DNA from: Cephalopachus bancanus
Lineage: Eukaryota > Chordata > Mammalia > Primates > Tarsiidae
DNA length: 64,000 nt
Direction of reading: 5' to 3'
Assembly: GCA_027257055.1 (NCBI GenBank)
Contig: JAPVLO010000622.1
Span: 382,001 to 446,000, forward strand
Shown here: in pieces, positions 54,075 to 63,430 of the stretch
Position numbering within the stretch: the first letter of the stretch is position 1
How the letters are laid out: each line of letters opens with the position of its first letter
The notes under the pieces: model-generated
What the model was told of the DNA's origin: nothing
Databases searched by the model: none
Seen by the model: only the letters and a program-made list of their open reading frames with translations
Made by a program: the position numbers and the translations under genes

Positions 54075-54470
54075 CCCTGGGCTCATTCATTCGTTCATTC
54101 CTGGCTCCTTCATTCGTTCCTGGGCTCACTCATTCATTCGTTCCCGGACCCGTCCGTTCGTTCCTGGCTCCTTCATTCATTCGTTCCTGGGCGCACTCGA
54201 TCCTGGGCTCATTCCTCCACTCCTTCCTGGCCTCCTTCATTCATTCCTGGGCTCATCCATTCCTTCCTGGACTCACTCATTCCTTCCCGGACTCATTCAT
54301 TCATTCCCCGATTCGTGCATTCCTTCCCGGACTCATGCATTCATTCCCGGAATCATTCATTCCTTTCTGGGCTCATGCATTCATTTCCGGACTCATTCAT
54401 TCATTCCCCGACGCGTGCATTCCTTCCCGGACGCCTCCACTCCCTCCCGGGCCCCTTCATTCGTTCCCCC
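54075..54470. repeat. CATTC-rich ~30-bp repeat
   Basis: cattcattcctttctgggctc and gcattcattcccggactcatt variants, about 13 units. The complement of the GAATG blocks at 49501 and 58460. Confidence 0.85.
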
Positions 54471-54548
54471 CGAGGCCTCCGCGCCCGCCCGCCCGGGCCC
54501 CTCCCCGCCCCCGCCCGGCTCCTCCCCGGGCAGGAAGTTGCGACTCGG

Positions 54549-54599
54549 CCGAGGAAAAGCGACCGGAAGGCGCGTCCGTTTCGGGGAAAGCCCGCAGCC
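54549..54599 (+). promoter_or_regulatory. ETS + GAS cassette, copy 1
   Basis: ACCGGAAG (ETS core) at 54562-54569 and TTCGGGGAA (TTCN3GAA, STAT/GAS type) at 54580-54588. The whole 51-bp segment is repeated 263 bp downstream. Confidence 0.6.
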
Positions 54600-54607
54600 A
54601 GGTGCTT

Positions 54608-54710
54608 CCGCCCCGCCCCCCGCGGCCGCGCTGTCGCCAGCCCGGATGCAGTGTTGCCCGCAGACAATGGGCCGCCGCGCTTCCGCTTCCGCCCCGCCCC
54701 CCGGACGCCG
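54608..54710 (+). repeat. Inverted CpG-island core, right copy
   Basis: Reverse complement of 50850-50940: gccgcgctgtcgccagcccgg, tgttgcccgcagacaatggg, ccgccgcgcttccgcttccg. It then continues into cggacgccgcggccccgccc units matching the GC array left of 50870. Confidence 0.9.
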
Positions 54711-54811
54711 CGGCCCCGCCCCCGGACGCCGCGGCCCCGCCCCGGCCCCGCCCCCGGACGCCGCGGCCCCGCCCCGGCCCCGCCCCCCGGCCGGGCGGCC
54801 GGGCGGCTCCG

Positions 54812-54862
54812 CCGAGGAAAAGCGACCGGAAGGCGCGTCCGTTTCGGGGAAAGCCCGCAGCC
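54812..54862 (+). promoter_or_regulatory. ETS + GAS cassette, copy 2
   Basis: Second copy of the 54549-54599 segment, with ACCGGAAG at 54825-54832 and TTCGGGGAA at 54843-54851. A TGACCTTGACCTT nuclear-receptor-type site (TCAAGGTCA on the other strand) follows at 54887-54899. Confidence 0.6.
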
Positions 54863-55179
54863 CCTCCCCCCTCCCCCCCGGGGCCGTGACCTTGACCTTG
54901 GCCCGGGGGGGGTGGTCCCGGCCGCAGCCCCGCCCCCGCCCGGCCGCACTCGCCGTCGCCCTCCGCCCGGCCGGACGCAGACGCGGGGTCGGGGCGCCTC
55001 GGGGACCCGGGACCCCCCGCCGGGCCGGCAGGTAAGGGGGGTGGGCGGGGGCGGGCGGGGGGCTCGCGCCCGGCGCCCGGGCCAGGGGGCGTCGGCGGCC
55101 CGGCGGGGCAGCACAGCCAGACCCCACTCGGCGCCCGGGCGGGGCCGCGCAGCCAGACCCCAACTCCAAATGATGACAA

Positions 55180-55800
55180 CAACAATAATAATAATAATAA
55201 TAAAATGCAGCCTCGCAGGAAGATCGCTTGAGGCCGGGGGTTCGAGACCCGCCTGGCCCACCCAGCAAGACCCTCACCGACTCAAAAATAATAATTAAAA
55301 ATAATAAAAATAAAGTGAAGCCTAGCAGGGTCATCCCAGCCCTTTGGGAGGCCGAGGCGGGGGGGTCGCTCGAGGCTTGGGGTTCGAGACCCGCCTGGGC
55401 CACTTAGCAAGACCCCCAACTCAAAAATAATAATAATAATAAAATTAAGGTGAAGCCTAGCAGGGTCATCCCAGCCGTTTGGGAGGCCGAGGCGGGAGGG
55501 TCGCTTGAGTCTGGGGGTTCGAGACCCGCCTGGCCCACCCAGCAAGACCCCAACTCAAAATAATAATAATGAGGCGGAAAGATCGCTTCAGTCCGGGGGT
55601 TCGAGACCCGCCTGGCCCACTCAGCAAGGCCCCAACTCAAAAATAATAATTAGTAATAAAAAAAATAAAGTGAAGCCTAGCAGGGTCATCCCAGCCCTTT
55701 GGGAGGCCGAGGCGGGAGGGTCGCTTGAGTCCGGGGGTTCGAGACCCGCCTGGGCCACGTAGCCAGAACCCCGTCCCTCAAAATAAAAGAATAAAAAAAT
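55180..55800 (+). repeat. Tandem sense Alu monomers with AAT tails, ~125 bp unit
   Basis: Five or six units of gtgaagcctagcagggtcat, cccagccctttgggaggccg, gttcgagacccgcctggccc, agcaagaccccaactcaaaa plus AAT triplets. The shared gaagcctagcaggg head shows tandem amplification. Confidence 0.9.
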
Positions 55801-56275
55801 TATCCCGGCACGGTGGGATTGACCATGACCAGCCTCGTTCTAATATTATTATTATTATTGTCAATAATGATTGTTTTGCCCTGGGGTCTTGCTATTTTAT
55901 TATTATTGTTGTTGTTGTAATTATTATTTTATTTTATTTTTTGAGTCGGGGTCGCGCTCTCTGGCCCAGGCGGGTCTCGAACCCCCGGCCTCAGACGATC
56001 CTCCCTCCTCGGCTGATGTTCCTCTGATTCTTGTGAGTATGATGACTGTTATTATTATTATTACCCTCATCGTTATTATTGGTAGAACTGGGGTCTTGCT
56101 AGTTGGGCCCGGCGGGTCTTGAACCCCCGGCCTCCCGTGAGCTTCTCCAGTCGCCAGGAGGACGGGCGCCGTCGCCCCCGGCTCATTTAAAGACGAGCCG
56201 GGCGTGGTGGGGGCGGGTGGGGGGCGCGGAGGCGGCGGGGAGCCGCCGTCCCGCCGTCCCGCCGGGCCCGTGCAG
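55801..56275 (-). mobile_element. Antisense Alu fragments
   Basis: Antisense pieces near 55880, 55945 and 56090 (ctggggtcttgctagttggg), followed by a sense fragment near 56190-56285 (gacgagccgggcgtggtggg to gtgagaccccgcctgg). Confidence 0.75.
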
Positions 56276-56289
56276 TGAGACCCCGCCTG

Positions 56290-56520
56290 GCCAGGGGAGG
56301 AAAGGGAGAGAGAGGGCGGGGCGGCTGGGGGCGGAGCCGGGTGGGCGGGGGAGGGGGGAGGGGAAGGGAGGCGAGGGGGGAGGGGCGGGGGGAAGCGAGA
56401 AGGGGGCGGACGGGGGAGGGGCGGGAGGCGGAGGGGCGGGTGGAGAGAGGAGGGGGAGGGGAGGAGGGAAAAGACGAGGGCGGGGGAGGGGCAGAGGGAG
56501 AAGGGGAGGGTGGGCGGGGC
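56290..56520. repeat. GGGGA polypurine tract
   Basis: gggagaggggaggggcgggg words, strongly G-rich on the + strand with G-quadruplex potential. Confidence 0.85.
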
Positions 56521-58290
56521 CCGGGGAGGGTGGGGGGGTCGTCCCCTCAGCCCCCCCCACTTCAGAGTCTACCGCAGTATGGTGACGGGCGGGGATGAGG
56601 TGGTGGGCGGAGCTTGGGGGTGGGCGGGGCCTGGGGAGCGTGGGCGGGGCCTGGGGAGCGTAGGCGGGGTTGTCCCCTCTGCCCCCTACTTCAGAGTCTA
56701 CCGCAGGATCAAGGGTGAGGGGCGGGGCTAAGGTGGTGGGCGGGGCCGGGGGAGGGTGGGCGGGGCCGTCCCCCCTGCCCCGCCTACTTCAGAGTCTACC
56801 GCAGGATCAAGGGTGAGCTGCGAGGCTGAGGTGGTGGGCGGGGCCTGGGGAGCGTGGGCGGGGCCTGAGGGTGGGTGGGGTCATCCCCTCTGCCCCCCCA
56901 CTTCAGGCTACCAGAGGATGAAGGGTGACGGGCGGGGCTGAGGTGGTGGGCGGGGCCTGGGAGTGTGGGCAGGGTCCGGGGAGCGTAGGAGGGGCCCAGG
57001 GAGGGTGGGCGGGGTCGTCACCTCTGCCTCGCCTACTTCAGTCTTCCGCAGGATCAAGGGTGAGGGGCGGGGCTGAGGTGGGGGGTGGGGCCTGGGAGAG
57101 TGGGCGGGGCCGTCACTTGCTGCCTGGCTGACTTCAGGGTCTACCACAGGGCCAAGGGTGACGGGCGGGGCTGAGGTGGTGGGCGGGGCCTGGGAGGGTG
57201 GGCGGGGCCCGGGGAGGGTGGGCGGGGTCGTCCCCCCTGCCCCGCCTACTTCAGAGTCTACCGCAGGATCAAGGGTGAGCTGCGAGGCTGAGGTGGTGGG
57301 CGGGGCCTGGGGAGCGTGGGCGGGGCCTGAGGGTGGGCGGGGTCATCCCCTCTGCCCCCCCACTTCAGGCTACCAGAGGATGAAGGGTGACGGGCAGGGC
57401 TGAGGTGGTGGGCGGGGCCCGGGAGGGTGGGCGGGGTCGTCCCCCCTGCCCCGCCTACTTCAGAGTCGTCCGCAGGATCAAGGGTGAGCTGCGAGGCTGA
57501 GGTGGTGGGCGGGGCCTGGGGAGCGTGGGCGGGGCCTGAGGGCGGGCGGGGTCATCCCCTCTGCCCCCCCACTTCAGGCTACCAGAGGATGAAGGGTGAC
57601 GGGCGGGGCTGAGGTGGTGGGCGGGGCCTGGGAGTGTGGGCGTGGTCCGGGGAGCGTATGAGGGGCCCAGGGAGGGTGGGCGGGGTCGTCACCTCTGCCT
57701 CGCCTACTTCAGAGTCTTCCGCAGGATCAAGGGTGAGGGGCGGGGCTGAGGTGGGGGGCGGGGCCTGGGAGAGTGGGCGGGGCCGTCACTTGCTGCCTGG
57801 CTGACTTCAGTGTCTACCACAGGGCCAAGGGTGACGGGCGGGGCTGAGGTGGTGGGCGGGGCCTGGGAGGGTGGGCGGGGCCTGGGCATGGGCGGGGCCG
57901 GAGAGGGTGGGCGGGGTCGTCCCCCCTGCCCCGCCTACTTCAGAGTCGCCCGCAGGATCAAGGGTGAGGGGCGGGGCTGAGGGGTGGGCGGGGCCTGGTA
58001 GGGTGGGCGGGGCCCGGGGAGGGTGGGCGGGGCCGTCCCCCCTGCCCCGCCTATTTCAGAGTCTTCCGCAGGATCAAGGGTGAGTGGCGGGGCTGAGGTG
58101 GTGGGCGGGGCCCGGGGCGAGGGGGCGGGGCCGTCCCCTCTGCCCCGCCCACTCCAGGGTCTGCCATAGGGCCAAGGGTGAGGGGCGGGGCGGAGGTGGT
58201 GGGCGGGGCCCGCGGACGGTGGGCGGGGCCGTCCCCCCTTCCCCACCTACTTCAGCGTCTGTCGCGAGGCCGAGGCTGAGGGGCGGGGCT
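56510..58290 (+). repeat. ~100-bp GC-rich minisatellite, right arm
   Basis: About 15 units of gggcggggctgaggtggtgg, gcggggcctggggagcgtgg, cccctgccccgcctacttcag, ccgcaggatcaaggg|tgag. It contains the exact reverse complement of the left arm's gaagtcagccaggcagcaag. Each unit holds a pyrimidine tract plus cttcag and, 20 nt later, a gtgagg donor-like word. It lies between the CpG island and IL3RA exon 1. Confidence 0.95.
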
Positions 58291-58299
58291 GGGTGGTGG

Positions 58300-58763
58300 G
58301 CGGGGCCCGGGGCGGTGGGCGGGGCCCGGGGCGGCCGGGCGATGTCGTCAGCCCCACCGCCCCCCCTTCCTTCCTTCCCTCCGGGACCCTTGAGCGCATC
58401 CCGGCCGGCTCGGAACCGGGCCGGGGCCAGAACCGGGAGCAGCCCCGCTCTGGATGCGCGGGCCCCCAGAATGAATGAACGAATGAACGAATGAACGCAG
58501 AAACAAGTGACTCAGCAAAGGAATGAATGAATGGGCCCAGGAACGAATGAATGAGTGAGCTCCGGACAGAAGGAATGAATGATGAGTCCAGGAACGAACG
58601 AATGAATGAACCCAGAAACAAGTGACTCAGCCAAGGAATGAATGAATGAGCCCAGGAACGGACGCATGAGCGAGCCCCAGAATGAACGAACGAATGAATG
58701 AGTCCAGGAACGCAACGGCAGTGAGTCCCGGAGCGAACGAATGAAGGACCCCGCCCCCGACAG
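58300..58763. repeat. GC-rich spacer and GAATGAAC repeat upstream of IL3RA
   Basis: Unique GC-rich sequence to 58460, then gaatgaatgagcccaggaacg and ccagaaacaagtgactcagc units. GTGACTCAGCA at 58507-58517 is a perfect MARE/NF-E2-type site; a second copy (58622) ends CC. Confidence 0.7.
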
Positions 58764-58777
58764 GCGCCGCGCCCGCC
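58764..58777 (+). promoter_or_regulatory. IL3RA 5' UTR remnant before ATG
   Basis: gcccccgacag at 58753-58763 is a plausible acceptor 14 bp before the ATG. The equivalent position in the middle gene is 27 bp. Confidence 0.45.
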
Positions 58778-58841
58778 ATGGCCGCCGCGTGGCTGCCGCT
58801 GGTCCTGCTGGCCGCGTCCCGCCCGCCGCCGGCCGGCCCGG
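58778..58841 (+). CDS. IL3RA exon 1, signal peptide
   Basis: ATG in context cgccATGg, donor cccgg|gtaaga; 64 nt, leaving in phase 1. Encodes MAAAWLPLVLLAASRPPPAG, a short hydrophobic leader. Confidence 0.92.
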
Positions 58842-61784
58842 GTAAGACCCCCGGGGTGGGGGGGCGGGACCCGGACCCCCGGCGACCCCTGGGGCCGCCC
58901 GCCCGCCGCGCCGCTCCGGCGCCCGTCGAGCCGGGGTCGGGCTGCCCGGGCCCGTCCCCAGGGCGGGGGTGGCGCTTCGCGGGGCGGGGCCGGGCGCGGC
59001 GGCCCCGGCGGGGCTCGAACCCCCGGCGGCCCGCCCGCCCCGGCCTCCCGAGCGGCTGCAGGATGGGCGCGCGCCCCCACGCCCGGCGGAGGCTCCGGAC
59101 GGCCGACGGGCGAGGCGGGGTCTGGCTGCGCGGGCCCGGCCCGGGGCCGGGGAGGGGCGGGGTCGGGGGTCAGGGATGGGGGTTCGGGGCGGGGTCGGGG
59201 TCGGGCCCCCGGAACGGACGGGTGGGCGAATGAATGAAGGAGCCCAGGGAGGCAGGAGCCCAGGCATGAATGAATGAAGGAGCCCAGGCACGAATGAATT
59301 GAGGAAGGAGTCCAGGAACGAATGAATGAAGGAGCCCAGGGAGGCAGGAGCCCAGGCATGAATGAATGAATGAGCCCAGGCACGAATGAATTGAGGAAGG
59401 AGTCCAGGAACGAATGAATGGAGGTCAGGGTCAGGTGGGAGGTGAGGGTTGGGGGTGAAGGTCGGGGCAGGGGCAGGGGCAGGGGTTGGGGGTTAAAGGT
59501 CACAGCCAGGGTCAGGGTGAAGGGGTCGGGTTGAGGGGTCAGGGTCAGGGTGCGGGTGGGGTCAGGGGTCATGGCCAGGCCTGAGGGGTCCAGCCTGGTT
59601 TGGGGTCGGGGTCAGGGTCAGAAGCCAGGGGTCAGGGGTGACGGTGGGGGTCGCGATTAAGGGTCAGGGTCAGGGTCACAGTCAGGGTCAGGGTTGGCCT
59701 TAGGGGTCACGTGTGGGTCAGGGTCATGGTTAGGGTTAGGGGTCAAGTGAGGGTCAGGGTCAAGGTGAGGGTCAGGGTCAAACTGAGGGGTCAGGGGTCG
59801 GGGCTGGGTCATGGTTAGGACGGAGGGTTTAGGCTCGGGGTCAGGCCTTCGGGTCAGGGTCATTCATTCCTTCCCCGGCTCGTTCATTCATTCGTTCCTG
59901 GCTCATTCATTCGTTCGTTCCTGGACTCCTTCCTGATGCCTTCCTGGACCCGTTCATTCATTCGTTCCTGGGCTCATTCGTTCATTCATTCATTCCTTCG
60001 CCCCCGGGCCTCCCGGCCTCCTTCCAGGGTCAGACGAGGCCGGGCGCGGTGGCTCGCGCCCTTCACCCCGGCCCTTGAGGTGGCCGAGGCGGGGGGGATC
60101 CCTGGAGGCGGCGAGTTCGAGACCCGCCGGGCCCACATAGCAAGATCCCATCTCCATAATAATAATAATAATAATAATGACAACAACAATATTGATAACG
60201 AAAACGATAATAATCAGAAAATCCAAGCGGGCCGGGCGCAGGGGGAGGCCGAGGCTCGAGGCCGGGAGTTCGAGACCCCCCCGACCCGTTCCAGACCCAG
60301 ACCCGCCCCTCGCGAACCTGCGGATGGAGCCCGACGCCGGGAGGCTCGCGTGGGACCTCCAGGCCGACGTCCGCGACATCAAGTGCTTCAAGGACTCGAA
60401 CCCAGCCGGGAAGGTCCGCCGGGGTCCCGCTTTTTTTTTATGGAGTCGGGGTCTCACTGTGCGGGCCCGGCTGCAGGGTGGGGGCATGGGATCCAGTCAC
60501 GAGGGGCACCCGGATTCCCTTTTTTTTTTTTTTTGAGTTGGGGTCTTAATGTGTGGGACCGGCTGGAGGGCAGGGATTCCCTGATTTTTTTTTCTGAGTC
60601 GGGGTCTCACTATGTGGGCCCGGCTGGAGGGCAGGGATTCCCTGATTTTTTTTTTTTTATTTGAGGCGGGGTCTCACTATGCGGGCCTGGCTGGAGGGCA
60701 TGGATTCCCTGATTTCTTTTTTGTGAGTCGGGGTCTCACTATGTGGGCCCAGCTGCAGGGCACGGATTCCCTGATTTTTTTTTTTTGTCAGGGTCTCACT
60801 ATGTGGGCCCGGCGTGGCTGACTTTTTAATTTTTCCGTCGAGCCGGGGTCTGGCTGGGTGGGCCCGGCGGGTCTCGAACGCCCGGCCGGAATGATTTTCC
60901 CACCAGCCTTCAAAAATCTCGACCCCCCCAGCACTGACGTGAGTGTATTCCCCGAGCCCGCGGGTTCGAGACCCGCCCGGGCCACCGGGCGAGACCGCGT
61001 CTCGACCACCCACCCCCAAAAAAATAATAAGCTGGGTGTGGGGGGGGTGCTCGCCTGTCGTTCCGGCTCCGGCCGGGCCTGCACGGCCAGACCCCAACGC
61101 ACAATAAAAAATAAAAATAAAAAAATTAAAAAAGTGAGCCCAAGTGGGGGGTCTGGAAACCGTCACCAGCCCAAGTGCGGGGGGGCCTTGAAACCGTCGC
61201 CACGCCGGCCTCTTTCAGGCGATCAACAACGTCTACTGCCAGTACCAGGCGGTGTCCGCGTGCACCGTGACCAACTACAGCGTCCGCGTCGCCCACCCGC
61301 CGTTCGCCGCCTGGATGCTGTTTCCGAACCCAGGTGGGGAGAAACCGTCCGTTTTCCATGTCGGGCCTTTTGTCGTTTTTTGGGTTTTTTTTTTTTCTGT
61401 CTTTCAAGTCGGTTTTTTTTTTTTTTCCATCGTTTCTTTTCTGGGATTATTGGATGTGATGATTTTCTTTTATTTCAAGGGTTTTATTTCCTTGGATGAC
61501 GTCATCGAGGTGGGGTCGGGCGGAACGGGTCTCTGGGTTTTTCTTTGAGTTTGGGGTTTTTTGGGTTGTTGTTGTTTTACGGAGCTGGGGTCTGGCTGGG
61601 GGGCCCAGGCGGGTCTCGAACTCCCGGCGTTTATTATTATTATTATTATTATTATTTGTAGAAATGGGATCTTGGTAGGTGGCCCAGGCGGGTCTCAAAC
61701 TCCGGTGTTTATTATATTATTATTATTATTATTAATGAAGAACTTGGGTCTGGCCAGGTGGCCCAGGCGGGTCTAACTCCCGGC

Positions 61785-61826
<42 letters not shown>

Positions 61827-61885
61827 CATCAATGAGGAACTTGGGTCTGGCCAGGTGGCCCAGGCGGGTCTCGAACTCCTGCCGT

Positions 61886-61917
<32 letters not shown>

Positions 61918-63430
61918 CTTGAGGCCACGAGTTCGAGACCCGCCGGTCTGACACCCCCGAGACTTAAAAACGCGCCGCCGGGGGCGGACGGCCGGAGGCC
62001 CCGAGTCCCAGACCCGCCGGGCCCGCCTAGCCAGACCCCAACTCAAACCCCCCCCAAAAAACTAAATAAATAAAAGAAAAGCCGCCCGACTTGAACGACC
62101 GCCTCTGTCTCCCGGGCCCGAACAGGCGCCGCCGCCGCCGCCGCTGCCGCCAACCTGACCTGCTCGGTGCACGACGTGGACGTCCTGACCTGCGCGTGGA
62201 CGCCGGGCCCGGCGGCCCCCGGGGACGTCCAGTACCGCCTCTGGCTGGCCGACGGCGCGTAGGCGCGGGCCGGGGTCGGGGTCGGGGGTCGCGGGGCGCG
62301 GGCCCTCCCCGGGGGTCGCCGACGCGCCTCCGCCCTCCCCGCAGGACCGGCCGGCGCCATGCCTGTCCGCGCCACCGGGCCGGGCCCGGGGGGACCCACG
62401 TGGGCTGCCGCGTGCCCGGCCTGGCCGGCCGTTTCGAGTTCCCCTTCCGCGTCGCGGTCCGCGTGGACGGGACCAGCACGGCCGGCCCCGTGCCCTGCGT
62501 GGAGCGCTTCTTCGTGCTGCCAAGCATCGGTGAGGCCGGGGGTTCGAGACGCGCCTCGGGAGGGGATCTGGAAAGATTTGAGACGGGCCCGCGTAGCCAG
62601 ACCCCCCCGGGACAAAAATCTAAAAATCTGAGACGGGCCCACGTAGCCAGACCCCAATGTTTCTCGGTGACAATCAGCCGGGAGTGGGGGATCCCGCGAG
62701 GAATCTGAGCCCTTTGGGAGGCCGAGCGTGGGAGGACGGCCTGAGCCCGGGGGTTCGAGACCCACCCGGGTCACGGAGGGAGGTCCCAGACGGGCCTGCG
62801 TAGCCAGACCCCAACATTTGTCGGTGAAAACCAGCCGGGGGTGAGGGGTCCCGCCGGGAATTGGAGCCATTTTTTAAAAAAAATTTCACCATTTGGGAAG
62901 ATGGCTGCAGGCCGGGGGTTCGAGACCGGCCCGGGCCACCTAGCCAGACCCCCCTCTGGACGAAAAATAAAAAATAAAAATGAGCCCAGAGCCGAGATCG
63001 GGCCCACACAGAGAGACCCCACTCCAAAAAAAAAAAAAAATCCACGCCATGGCCCCGTCGGCTGCTGTGTCTTGGCGCCGGAAAGGCAGTTTCCAGGCTC
63101 CCCACAAATCCACGCTACTGTGTCTTGGCACCAGAAAGGCAGTTTCCAGGCTCCCCACAAATGCACGCCACGGCCCCATCGGCCGCTGGGTCTTGGCGCC
63201 GGAAAGGCAGTTTCCAGGCTCCCCACAAATCCACGCCACTGTGTCTTGGCACCGGAAAGGCAGTTTCCAGGCTCCCCACTCGGGACGGGTCGAGGTCGGT
63301 TTCTGTCCCCCCAGAGCGACTGCAGGCGCCCAACCTCACGGCCCGGTGCAACCAGTCGCGCCCGACCCTGGAGTGGGCCGTGCGCAGCGTGTTCAACTCC
63401 GCGTTCCACTACGAGCTGGAGATCCAGAGG
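58778..63430 (+). CDS. IL3RA, interleukin-3 receptor alpha chain (3' end outside window)
   Basis: Six coding exons in the window: 58778-58841, 60295-60413, 61219-61333, 62126-62258, 62345-62529 and 63315-63430. Intron phases are 1,0,1,2,1,0 and all exons are in frame. The product is the IL-3-specific alpha chain (CD123), a type I membrane protein that pairs with the common beta chain. Seen: signal peptide MAAAWLPLVLLAASRPP; N-terminal domain with DPPLANLRMEPDAGRLAWDL and NNVYCQYQAVSACTVTNYSV, both close to the human protein; four-cysteine module (NLTCSV, VLTCAW, HACPRH, HVGCRV); start of D3 with APNLTARCNQSRPTLEW and YELEIQR. WSxWS, transmembrane and cytoplasmic exons lie beyond 64000. Exon 4 carries an eight-alanine run from a GCC repeat. 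The likely promoter is the CpG island at 54470-55100. Confidence 0.95.
58850..59215 (-). other. GC-rich intron with a diverged antisense Alu
   Basis: CpG-dense sequence. ggggctcgaacccccggcgg and cggcctcccgagcggctgca mark an antisense Alu piece at 58930-59130. Confidence 0.6.
59216..59420. repeat. gaatgaatgaaggagcccagg repeat
   Basis: Seven short units, with one longer block duplicated at about 62-90 bp spacing (ggaggcaggagcccaggcatg). Confidence 0.85.
59421..59860. repeat. GGGTCA-type hexamer array with TTAGGG-like tract
   Basis: ggtcagggtcagggtcaggg words with degenerate members. GGTTAGGGTTAGGGG at 59728-59742 is two near-telomeric hexamers. Also rich in GGGTCA, resembling nuclear-receptor half-sites. 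Confidence 0.85.
59865..60175 (+). mobile_element. CATTC run then a sense Alu-type monomer
   Basis: cattcattcgttcctgg units to 60010, then gaggccgggcgcggtggctc, gagttcgagacccgccggg, agcaagatcccatctcc and AAT triplets (60030-60175). Confidence 0.85.
60295..60413 (+). CDS. IL3RA exon 2, N-terminal domain part 1
   Basis: Acceptor gacccgttccag, donor gggaag|gtccgc; 119 nt, phase 1 to 0. Encodes PDPPLANLRMEPDAGRLAWD and DIKCFKDSN. An alternative AG 6 bp further in keeps the frame. The donor gtccgc is weak. A SINE-like gagttcgagacc lies 20 bp upstream. Confidence 0.92.
60415..60830 (-). repeat. SINE-head plus gggattccctgatt tandem array, ~63 bp unit
   Basis: Six units of gagtcggggtctcactatgt, gggcccggctggagggca, gggattccctgattttttt. 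Another example of an antisense Alu head amplified with a T-rich linker. Confidence 0.9.
60831..61200. mobile_element. Alu-type fragments, antisense then sense
   Basis: Antisense head near 60840-60890, sense ends near 60957-61000 and 61070-61100, then cccaagtgcgggggg words duplicated (61140 and 61168). Confidence 0.7.
61219..61333 (+). CDS. IL3RA exon 3, N-terminal domain part 2
   Basis: Acceptor gcctctttcag, donor cccag|gtgggg; 115 nt, phase 0 to 1. Encodes INNVYCQYQAVSACTVTNYS, VRVAHPPF and WMLFPNPG, very close to human IL3RA. Confidence 0.96.
61350..61920 (-). repeat. T-rich stretch and four SINE-plus-TTA units
   Basis: Four units of acttgggtctggccaggtgg, cccaggcgggtctcgaactc, then TTA triplets (near 61585, 61670, 61745 and 61845). 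Confidence 0.88.
61921..62090 (+). mobile_element. Sense Alu end fragments
   Basis: gaggccacgagttcgagacc and ccagacccgccgggcccgc pieces just ahead of IL3RA exon 4. Confidence 0.65.
62126..62258 (+). CDS. IL3RA exon 4, D2 first cysteine pair with alanine run
   Basis: Acceptor gggcccgaacag, donor gcgc|gtaggc; 133 nt, phase 1 to 2. Encodes eight alanines, then NLTCSVHDVDVLTCAWTPGP and DVQYRLWLADG. The GCC run replaces the usual linker before the first cysteine. Confidence 0.94.
62345..62529 (+). CDS. IL3RA exon 5, D2 second half
   Basis: Acceptor gcctccgccctccccgcag, donor catcg|gtgagg; 185 nt, phase 2 to 1. Encodes HACPRHRAGPGGTHVGCRVP, FRVAVRVDGTSTAG and CVERFFVLPSI. The intron before it is only 86 bp, the shortest seen here along with those around 3391-3478. 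Confidence 0.94.
62530..63045 (+). mobile_element. Sense Alu fragments with repeated cgtagccagacccc ends
   Basis: Pieces near 62530, 62580, 62635, 62715-62820 and 62905-62955. Two longer blocks (cgtagccagaccccaa to tcccgc) repeat at about 170 bp. Confidence 0.75.
63050..63290. repeat. ~59-bp minisatellite (cttggcgccggaaaggcagt)
   Basis: Four units of tgtcttggcaccggaaaggc, agtttccaggctccccacaa, atccacgccac immediately upstream of IL3RA exon 6. Contains tttccagg and ccggaaag words. Confidence 0.92.
63315..63430 (+). CDS. IL3RA exon 6, D3 first half
   Basis: Acceptor tctgtccccccag, donor cagagg|gtgagc; 116 nt, phase 1 to 0. Encodes ERLQAPNLTARCNQSRPTLE, WAVRS and FHYELEIQR. The last coding exon visible in the window. 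Confidence 0.95.

Larger units (their letters stand above)
54470..55100 (+). promoter_or_regulatory. CpG island, candidate IL3RA promoter and leader exon
   Basis: Very CpG-dense, with GC boxes, an inverted core (54608-54710), two ETS+GAS cassettes and a DR0/ERR-type site. A consensus donor, ccggcag|gtaagg, has its GT at 55032. A leader exon ending at 55031 could splice to the acceptor ccccgacag at 58763, just ahead of the IL3RA ATG. Inferred from sequence only; no TATA box seen. Confidence 0.55.
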
